Source: Bacteroidota bacterium (lineage in GTDB: Bacteria; Bacteroidota; Ignavibacteria; UBA10030; UBA6906). From it: a stretch of DNA of 8,234 nucleotides. Under the pieces are notes generated by a model that did not search any database, was not told where the DNA came from, and was given only the letters and a program-made list of their open reading frames with translations. A program made the position numbers and the translations under genes. The number at the start of each line of letters is the position of its first letter. Within the stretch, counting starts at the first letter, position 1. Below, piece by piece: positions 1-5,236 of the stretch. The stretch is from assembly GCA_003541875.1 (NCBI GenBank), contig DPLS01000321.1, forward strand, positions 1 to 8,234. Direction: 5' to 3'.

Positions 1-1974
1 CACCAATGTTTGTATGGCCGCGATTTATTCGCAGGAACTCGGTTCGGAGTCTATTTATCGACCGACAACGGAACGAACTGGACCTTTCTGGCTGGCGGGC
101 TGACGTTCAATTATGTTACCTCTCTTGTTGCTATTGACTCCAGTATCTTTGCTGGAACTATGTATGGCGGGATATTCCGATCGACGAATAACGGTGCGAC
201 GTGGACATCCACCAGCAGTGGCTTGCCAAGTGATGTGGAGATTAGAGCACTTCTTGCAAAGCCCAATGGCGTTGGCGGATTGAATCTCTTTGCTGCAGCG
301 ATGCGTAATGGCATTTTTCTTTCGACCAACTATGGTAGTAGTTGGGTAGCAGTCAACAGCGGATTGTCGAATGCGACCATACAAACATTGGTGGCAGGAA
401 TCGAGAATTCACAGGCTGCCGCGCTCTTTGCAGGAAGTAATGACCAAGGTGTCTTTGTCTCAACCGATAATGGTTCAACCTGGATCGCCTCGAATGTTGG
501 TTTGACCAACCCTACCGTTCTTTCTCTTTGTGTTGGCTCTAATGGGCGAGGAGGAACAAATCTCTTCGCGGGCACAGCCTTCGGTGGTGCATTCCTCTCG
601 ACCGACAATGGTGCACACTGGCGTGAAATGAATACTGGTCTGACGAATCCTTACGTTCAAGCTCTCACCATTAGCATCAATGATGGAAATGTGACGAATC
701 TCTTTGCTGGTACTGGGGGAGGCGGCGTTTTTCGATCGACCAATAATGGCTTGAGTTGGAGGCCGGCTAATGCGGGTTTACCGTGCTCAGTCAATGCTCT
801 TGCGGTATCTGGTTCGAATATCCTTGCGGGAAATCTTGGGGGCGGGATGTTTATCTCTTCCAATAGTGGTATCACTTGGATCGAGATTAACAATGGTCTC
901 GCCTTTCCTTATGTCCATGCTGTAGCTGTGGCTCCGGATCATAGTGTCTTTGTGGGAACTCGTCGCGGAGTTTTTCTTTCCACAAATGATGGTGCAAACT
1001 GGAATCAGTGCGATACCAATTTCACCGAGCACGTTCAATGCCTTGCATTGAGCCCACATGGCACTAGTGGCGTGACCATTATTGCAGGAACGGACGAACA
1101 CGGAGTGTTTCGATCTACAAACAATGGATTGAGTTGGGAACAATCTAATAGTGGCTTGACCCAGAGTTTTGTGCTTTCTCTTGTTGCTTGTCCTGCGGAG
1201 CAATCAACGATGAATGTGTTCGCGGGAACATATACAGGAGGCGTTTTCCTTTCAACGGACGACGGAACAACATGGATGCAGACTGGCTTGACATCTGCAA
1301 CTATATGGGCGCTTATCGGCTTCGCCAATCGATCAGGAACTACGGACATTGTAGCCGGTACAAATAGCGGTGCTTTTGTTTCAATGAATAATGGAACGAG
1401 TTGGCTTCAAACAGGGTTGTCTCACGGGATATTTTCGCTAGCCTCGTCGCATAGAGTGGGAGGGGGGACATGTCTCTTCGCGGGTACGAGTGGTGGATGG
1501 GGGGTTTTTCTTTCAAGCGATGATGGGTCAAGCTGGATTGCGGTCGATACCGGATTACCGCCAAGCACCATAACTTCGCTTGCAGCGAGCGATTCGTTTC
1601 TTTTTGCAGGCACTGGCTTTGGGGTATGGCGAAGACCTCTTTCGGAAATGATTACTTCCATTCAGCAGATCTCGGACGAATTGCCAAATGGGCTCAGGTT
1701 AGAACAGAGTTTTCCGAATCCTTTTAACTCAGCGACAAGGATCAGATTCCAAATACCTGGACGCGAAGAGGGCGGGCTGACAAGCCGCAGCCTAGCCGTG
1801 CTCAAAGTGTTCGACATGCTTGGAAGGGAAGTTGCGACGTTGGTGAATGAGGAAATGATTCCCGGCACCCATGAGACAACATTTTATGGAACCGCATTGG
1901 CGAGCGGTGTGTACGTCTACCGTCTGAGGTTTGGCAACTTCGTGGAAACAAAGAAACTCGTTTTGATGAAATGA
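1..1974 (+). CDS. Secreted Asp-box beta-propeller repeat protein with T9SS sorting tail (5' partial)
   Basis: The frame is open to the left edge (first codons read H-Q-C-L-Y-G-R), so the TTG at base 10 is an internal Leu codon, not a start. About 510 residues are built from a 40-47 residue unit with the consensus LFAGT-x(2-3)-GGVFLSTNNG-x-S-W. Twelve S-x-[ND]-x-G-x-x-W Asp-boxes are visible, as in BNR/sortilin/Ycf48-type propellers. At about 46 residues per blade this is more than one seven-bladed propeller. The region ends with the phrase GVWRRPLSEM, a linker, and a T9SS type A tail, so the protein is exported across the outer membrane and perhaps attached to the cell surface. I see no catalytic domain, and its role is unknown; substrate, cell or protein binding is possible. 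Its stop overlaps the start codon of the xylanase gene, which suggests a shared transcript. The DNA looks ordinary, with no frameshift. The propeller and T9SS calls are firm; the function is not known. Confidence 0.88.
   Translation, partial: HQCLYGRDLFAGTRFGVYLSTDNGTNWTFLAGGLTFNYVTSLVAIDSSIFAGTMYGGIFRSTNNGATWTSTSSGLPSDVEIRALLAKPNGVGGLNLFAAAMRNGIFLSTNYGSSWVAVNSGLSNATIQTLVAGIENSQAAALFAGSNDQGVFVSTDNGSTWIASNVGLTNPTVLSLCVGSNGRGGTNLFAGTAFGGAFLSTDNGAHWREMNTGLTNPYVQALTISINDGNVTNLFAGTGGGGVFRSTNNGLSWRPANAGLPCSVNALAVSGSNILAGNLGGGMFISSNSGITWIEINNGLAFPYVHAVAVAPDHSVFVGTRRGVFLSTNDGANWNQCDTNFTEHVQCLALSPHGTSGVTIIAGTDEHGVFRSTNNGLSWEQSNSGLTQSFVLSLVACPAEQSTMNVFAGTYTGGVFLSTDDGTTWMQTGLTSATIWALIGFANRSGTTDIVAGTNSGAFVSMNNGTSWLQTGLSHGIFSLASSHRVGGGTCLFAGTSGGWGVFLSSDDGSSWIAVDTGLPPSTITSLAASDSFLFAGTGFGVWRRPLSEMITSIQQISDELPNGLRLEQSFPNPFNSATRIRFQIPGREEGGLTSRSLAVLKVFDMLGREVATLVNEEMIPGTHETTFYGTALASGVYVYRLRFGNFVETKKLVLMK
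58..1536 (+). repeat. Array of twelve Asp-box (BNR-like) protein repeats
   Basis: Asp-box octets S-x-[ND]-x-G-x-x-W begin at bases 58, 181, 322, 460, 598, 736, 856, 979, 1114, 1252, 1381 and 1513. The spacings are 123, 141, 138, 138, 138, 120, 123, 135, 138, 129 and 132 bases, that is 40-47 residues. Examples are STDNGTNW, STNNGATW, STDNGSTW and SSDDGSSW. Each is preceded by a [L/I]FAGT-like strand and a G-[VAG]-F-[LVR] strand, as expected for a four-strand propeller blade. The repeats are conserved in protein but divergent in DNA, so this is an old array and not a recent tandem expansion. More repeats probably lie left of the window. Confidence 0.9.
1681..1971 (+). other. T9SS type A C-terminal sorting domain of the Asp-box protein
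   Basis: The tail carries SFPNPFNSATRIRFQIP, then VFDMLGREVATLVNEE, GVYVYRL and the terminal KKLVLMK. These are the conserved strands of the Por-secretion (T9SS type A) domain. It differs from the other two tails in the window: it has SFPNPFNSAT in place of NYPNPFNPTT, about eight extra residues (GREEGGLTSRS region) between the first two strands, and LVNEE in place of LFAGV. Its last 42 bases, however, closely match those of the esterase tail. The domain directs export through the outer membrane and is usually removed by the PorU peptidase. Confidence 0.9.
1971..1974 (+). promoter_or_regulatory. ATGA stop/start overlap, Asp-box gene to GH10 gene
   Basis: The terminal Lys codon AAA and the stop TGA form AAATGA, which contains the ATG of the next reading frame (+2 relative to the upstream gene). 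This allows coupled re-initiation. No Shine-Dalgarno sequence is evident upstream. The xylanase signal peptide begins well downstream of this ATG, so the in-frame ATGs at 1992 or 2028 are also possible starts. Confidence 0.55.
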
Positions 1975-3605
1975 CACAGCGGGATTCTCTGATGCTGCAA
2001 CAAAGTATCTTTCAACATCTCAATGAAATGTGTGTGCGGTTCAGCGCGAGAGCACATATCAGGATCGTTCTCATGGTGCTGGCAAGCGTGACCGTGTTGC
2101 TGACAACGCAATCCTTGTCACAGCCTCTGGCTCAGGGTCGTAGCAAGTTTCTGGGCTGCGGGACGAACAGCAGCATCTGGTCAGGACTTCCTTTGTATTG
2201 GAATCAAGTAACGCCGGGCAATGACGGCAAATGGGGATCGGTTGAAGGAACTCAAGGGCAATTCAACTGGACAAATCTGGATCTGATCTACAACTATACA
2301 GTAGGTCGAAGTCTGCCGTTCAAGGAGCACACGCTGGTGTGGGGCGCGCAGCAACCGTCGTGGATTACGTCTCTTGATTCTGCGGGTCAGCGGGAGGCGG
2401 TTCGAAACTGGATTCAACGTGTGGGAGAGCGGTACCCGAGCATGGCATTTGTGGACGTTGTCAACGAACCGTTCCGCAATCCGCCGTCCTATATGAATGC
2501 ACTGGGGGGCAGTGGAACGACCGGGTGGGATTGGGTCATTACTGCATTCCAATGGGCAAGACAATACAGCTTCCCGGGAGTGAAGCTACTTCTGAACGAA
2601 TACAACATATTGCAGGATAATGCGTTCACGACAAATTATCTCAGGCTCGTTGACACATTGAGAGTGAGAAATCTGATTGATGGCATCGGCATACAGGGTC
2701 ACTACTTCGAGTTTCGCAGCCACATCGGGGATCCCAGTCCGTATGTCTATGATGTCAACGTGCTGCGGGGAAATCTCGACAGGATCGCCGCAACAGGGTT
2801 GCCGGTCTACATAACGGAGTTTGACATCGATGAACCCATCGACTCGAATCAGCTTGCGCAATACAAAATCTACTTCCCTTTGTTTTGGACTCACCCCGGT
2901 GTCAAGGGCATGACGTTCTGGGGATACATTCAGAACGACGTCTGGTCTTCCCATCCAAATACGTTTCTTATCCGGACGGATGGCAGTGAACGTCCGGTGG
3001 TCCCGTGGCTGCGCAGGTATGTCGCCACCCCATTTCCGCCAACGCTTGTTTCACCTGTTGGGACAAGCGGAGTGCCGCGCAACCCCTTGCTGGTGTGGCG
3101 CTTCGCGGCAACCACAATTTCGTATCGTTTTCAGGTGGCGACCAATTTGGGGTTCTCATCCATTGTTGTGGACTCGACGATTGCTGATACGCTCTGCCGC
3201 CTCAACCCCCTTGCAGCGAATACGCGATACTACTGGCGGGTCAGCGCGTCGAATGATAGTGGCACGAGCGTGAATTCTGCAACGGCTTTTTTTATTACTG
3301 GAGATCAGATTGTTGACGTGGAGGAGAGCGCCGAGTCCCCGGTTGACTTTGCGCTATATCAGAACTATCCCAATCCCTTCAACCCAACGACGCGGATCGA
3401 GTACTCGGTGCCGGAGAAGGGGTACGTGTCACTGAAAGTGTACAACCTTCTTGGACAGGAAGTAGCGACACTGTTCGCAGGAGTTCAGCAACGCGGGAAC
3501 TACTCGGCGACGTTTGACGGAGCCGGACTTGCGAGTGGCGTGTACCTTTGTCGCCTTCACACTGGGAATTATGTCCAAACGAGAAAGCTTGTCTTGCAGA
3601 AATGA
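1971..3605 (+). CDS. Secreted GH10 endo-beta-1,4-xylanase with FnIII-like module and T9SS tail
   Basis: Predicted to hydrolyse internal beta-1,4 bonds of the xylan backbone outside the cell, with retention. Counting from ATG 1971 (544 aa): export signal with hydrophobic core at about 31-49, GH10 barrel about 58-352, FnIII-like module about 354-443, linker, T9SS tail 464-544. Catalytic and signature residues are present: acid/base E166 in VDVVNEPF, nucleophile E283 in YITEFDID, H120 and W124 in HTLVWG, K87 in NDGKWG, N209-E210-Y211 in LLLNEYN, Q242 and H244 in IQGHY, and W317 in FWGYIQNDVW. Two usual positions are changed: TPGN replaces TPEN, and the second His of the HTLVWH motif is Gly. I believe such variants occur in Bacteroidota-type GH10 enzymes. 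The start is uncertain: 1971 gives the ATGA overlap but a long pre-signal stretch, while ATG 1992 or 2028 gives a more usual signal peptide (MCVRFSARAH then IVLMVLASVTVLL). The downstream gene overlaps it by four bases. GH10 membership is certain; exact specificity is not. Confidence 0.95.
   Translation: MTQRDSLMLQQSIFQHLNEMCVRFSARAHIRIVLMVLASVTVLLTTQSLSQPLAQGRSKFLGCGTNSSIWSGLPLYWNQVTPGNDGKWGSVEGTQGQFNWTNLDLIYNYTVGRSLPFKEHTLVWGAQQPSWITSLDSAGQREAVRNWIQRVGERYPSMAFVDVVNEPFRNPPSYMNALGGSGTTGWDWVITAFQWARQYSFPGVKLLLNEYNILQDNAFTTNYLRLVDTLRVRNLIDGIGIQGHYFEFRSHIGDPSPYVYDVNVLRGNLDRIAATGLPVYITEFDIDEPIDSNQLAQYKIYFPLFWTHPGVKGMTFWGYIQNDVWSSHPNTFLIRTDGSERPVVPWLRRYVATPFPPTLVSPVGTSGVPRNPLLVWRFAATTISYRFQVATNLGFSSIVVDSTIADTLCRLNPLAANTRYYWRVSASNDSGTSVNSATAFFITGDQIVDVEESAESPVDFALYQNYPNPFNPTTRIEYSVPEKGYVSLKVYNLLGQEVATLFAGVQQRGNYSATFDGAGLASGVYLCRLHTGNYVQTRKLVLQK
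3030..3299 (+). other. FnIII-like module in the GH10 protein
   Basis: Residues about 354-443 of the xylanase begin with PPTLVSPVGTSGVPRNP and LLVWR, and end with the strand motif TRYYWRVSASNDSGTS. This is the common 'P-x-L-x-SP-x(n)-L-x-W-x(n)-Y-x(n)-Y-x-W-R-V' pattern of fibronectin type III-like domains in extracellular enzymes. It probably acts as a spacer or a weak carbohydrate-binding module between the barrel and the sorting tail. I see no recognisable carbohydrate-binding module family. Confidence 0.7.
3360..3602 (+). other. T9SS type A C-terminal sorting domain of the GH10 xylanase
   Basis: This 81-residue tail starts QNYPNPFNPTTRIEYSVP, continues with YVSLKVYNLLGQEVATLF and SGVYLCRL, and ends TRKLVLQK. 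A hand alignment with the tail of the next gene gives 62 of 81 identical residues, including the unusual LFAGVQ and GNYSATFDG stretches. It directs T9SS export of the xylanase. Confidence 0.93.
3602..3605 (+). promoter_or_regulatory. ATGA stop/start overlap, GH10 gene to esterase gene
   Basis: The GH10 gene ends Gln-Lys-stop with AAATGA, so an ATG lies across the stop codon and opens the esterase frame. If it is used, translation would be coupled. A competing start at 3641 has a much better ribosome-binding site. Confidence 0.5.
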
Positions 3606-5236
3606 CAAAACTCTTTGATAACAAATGGAAGGGCAATGTGATGATGTCAGGTAACTCTGTCACGCATAGTATTTCTGTTGATGGACTTTTCCAGACCGTA
3701 CGCCTTTTCTTTCGAGCCTTCCCCTTGTTGATTCTGACTGTTTTGACTCTTAGTTGTTTCGCTTTTTGTTCTGATACATCGACAGGCAGATCTACTGCCG
3801 CGCAAAAGTGGGTTGGGACCTGGAGTACATCGCAACAACTGGTGGAGCCAGGCAATAATCCCCCGAACCCCGGTTTGAGCAATAATACGCTCCGCCAAAT
3901 AGTTCACGTTTCAATTGGTGGAGATAGTTTGCGGATGAAATTTTCAAACGAATTCAGTACACACGCTGTAACCTTGAATGAGGTTCATATCGCTCTTTCT
4001 AGTGGGCGAGATACGATCAATCTGACTACTGATAGAGTTGTACATTTCAACGGGAATACGGCGACCACAATGGCCCCAGGTACTGCGATCATGTCAGATC
4101 CGTTTCAGTTTGCATTGCCACCACTGACTGATGTTGCGATCACCATCTATTTTGGTAGTACATCATCGGATGTGACCGGTCATCCCGGATCGAGAACCAC
4201 CTCATATCTGCTTACAGGGAATCAAGTTGGCAGAGTGAATTTCTCCGGATCGGTCCAGACAGATCATTGGTATGTCATCAACACTATTGATGTGCTCGCA
4301 CCTGACACTTCAGCTGCGGTAGTAATGCTAGGTAATTCAATTACTGATGGAAGAGGTTCAGGAACAAACCGACAGAATCGCTGGCCGGATGAATTGGCGC
4401 GCCGTCTCCAGGCGAACCCTGGCACACAACACGTGGCGGTTCTGAACCAAGGAATTGGCGGCAATTGCGTTCTCTCTACGTGTTTGGGTCCTTCTGCCGT
4501 AAGTCGATTTCAACGCGACGTGATAGGGCAACGTGGCGTAAGGTGGTTGGTCATCCTTGAGGGAATAAATGATATCGGTGGGTCGTCAGGAGGAGGAGTA
4601 GGAAATAGTCTAATCAACGCTTACAGCCAGATGATCAGCACTGCTCATGCCAATGGTATCTTTGTGTACGGAGCAACACTGCTTCCCATGGGCGGATCAT
4701 CATATTATTCAGCGGCTCATGAAGCCGAAAGACAAATTGTCAATCAATGGATTCGGAACAGCGGTGTTTGTGATGCCGTCATTGATTTTGATGTGGCTAT
4801 GCGGGATTCGAATAATCCAATAAACCTTCTGCCTGCCTATGATACGGGAGATCATCTCCATCCAAATGAAACCGGACATAGGATGATGGCACAGGCTGTT
4901 GATCTAAGCTTATTTGTGGGTGATGATTCGGTCCATACAGGCATTGGCCAGTCAATTCATATGGATGGACCAGATATGTATGCGCTAGGACAGAATTATC
5001 CGAATCCATTCAACCCGACAACGCAAATCGGGTACTCGATTCCGGGGATGGGTTACGTATCGCTCAAGGTGTACAATGTTCTGGGACAGGAAGTGGCGAC
5101 ACTGTTTGCAGGTGTTCAGCTGTCCGGGAATTACTCGGCGACGTTTGACGGCATCGGCCTTGCGGGCGGTGTGTACTTCTACAAATTGAACGCAGGCAAT
5201 TTCATGGAAACAAGGAAACTCGTTTTGTTAAAATGA
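3602..5236 (+). CDS. Secreted SGNH/GDSL esterase, XynE-like, with T9SS tail
   Basis: Predicted acyl (probably acetyl) esterase acting on substituted xylan. Numbering from ATG 3602 (544 aa): hydrophobic export segment about 35-57, N-terminal beta-domain starting WVGTWSTSQQL (about 70-230), SGNH hydrolase domain about 239-438, T9SS tail 464-544. All four SGNH blocks are present: Ser246 in LGNSITDGRG, Gly284 in NQGIGGN, Asn323 in LEGINDIG, and the Asp417/His420 pair in GDHLHPNETGH. The strings GNSITDGRGSG, NRWPDELARRL and FQRDVIGQRGVR match what I recall of the XynE-like subfamily, named for a Prevotella xylan-cluster esterase. The neighbouring xylanases agree with that. The true start may be ATG 3641, which has a GGAAGGG ribosome-binding site and shortens an over-long signal peptide. 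An open frame reaches back to 3548 inside the GH10 gene, but I give it no weight. The substrate is inferred from family and context; a cysteine pair C289/C294 near block II is unusual. Confidence 0.92.
   Translation: MTKLFDNKWKGNVMMSGNSVTHSISVDGLFQTVRLFFRAFPLLILTVLTLSCFAFCSDTSTGRSTAAQKWVGTWSTSQQLVEPGNNPPNPGLSNNTLRQIVHVSIGGDSLRMKFSNEFSTHAVTLNEVHIALSSGRDTINLTTDRVVHFNGNTATTMAPGTAIMSDPFQFALPPLTDVAITIYFGSTSSDVTGHPGSRTTSYLLTGNQVGRVNFSGSVQTDHWYVINTIDVLAPDTSAAVVMLGNSITDGRGSGTNRQNRWPDELARRLQANPGTQHVAVLNQGIGGNCVLSTCLGPSAVSRFQRDVIGQRGVRWLVILEGINDIGGSSGGGVGNSLINAYSQMISTAHANGIFVYGATLLPMGGSSYYSAAHEAERQIVNQWIRNSGVCDAVIDFDVAMRDSNNPINLLPAYDTGDHLHPNETGHRMMAQAVDLSLFVGDDSVHTGIGQSIHMDGPDMYALGQNYPNPFNPTTQIGYSIPGMGYVSLKVYNVLGQEVATLFAGVQLSGNYSATFDGIGLAGGVYFYKLNAGNFMETRKLVLLK
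3627..3633 (+). promoter_or_regulatory. Candidate ribosome-binding site deciding the esterase start
   Basis: GGAAGGG lies seven bases upstream of the in-frame ATG at 3641 (followed by a second ATG at 3644). It is the best Shine-Dalgarno-like sequence at any gene start in the window. A start at 3641 would place the hydrophobic signal core about 22 residues from the N-terminus rather than about 35. That favours 3641 over the overlapping ATG at 3602. Confidence 0.45.
4991..5233 (+). other. T9SS type A C-terminal sorting domain of the esterase
   Basis: This 81-residue tail starts QNYPNPFNPTTQIGYSIP, has YVSLKVYNVLGQEVATLF and GGVYFYKL, and ends TRKLVLLK. It is about 77% identical to the GH10 tail. 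In hand counts it is also richer in GC (67 of 120 bases in lines 5041 and 5101) than ten sampled lines of the esterase body (286 of 600). Confidence 0.93.
5233..5236 (+). promoter_or_regulatory. ATGA stop/start overlap, esterase gene to beta-helix gene
   Basis: The esterase ends Leu-Lys-stop with AAATGA, and the ATG inside it opens the beta-helix gene. Here the start is well supported: a compact signal peptide with an RRYRK basic region begins immediately and ends in an ANA-Q cleavage site. This is the best case in the window for real stop/start coupling. An AAGGA at 5212-5216 lies 16 bases upstream, too far for a normal ribosome-binding site. Confidence 0.75.

Noticed and set aside
787..1203. 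Repeated minus-strand open frames opposite the Asp-box gene, with similar peptides such as STDNG-complement runs
   Set aside because: Their mutual similarity is the reverse complement of the protein repeats on the plus strand. No independent gene is supported.
58..1536. Periodic repeat read as a CRISPR array or DNA satellite
   Set aside because: The period (120-141 bases) varies, the repeat is conserved only in protein, and the frame is continuously open.
1..1600. Asp-box protein as a GH74 xyloglucanase or a sialidase
   Set aside because: Both families contain Asp-boxes, but here the blades are a uniform 40-47 residues. I find no catalytic Asp pair typical of GH74 and no sialidase FRIP motif or Arg triad.
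3548..3601. Upstream in-frame ATG for the esterase inside the GH10 gene
   Set aside because: It would place 18 residues encoded by the alternate frame of the T9SS tail before the signal peptide, without a ribosome-binding site. The starts at 3602 or 3641 are more sensible.
3701..3780. Lipobox in the esterase signal (TLSC before FAFC)
   Set aside because: The -3 residue is Thr rather than Leu/Val/Ile, and the protein carries a T9SS tail, so an ordinary signal peptide is more likely.
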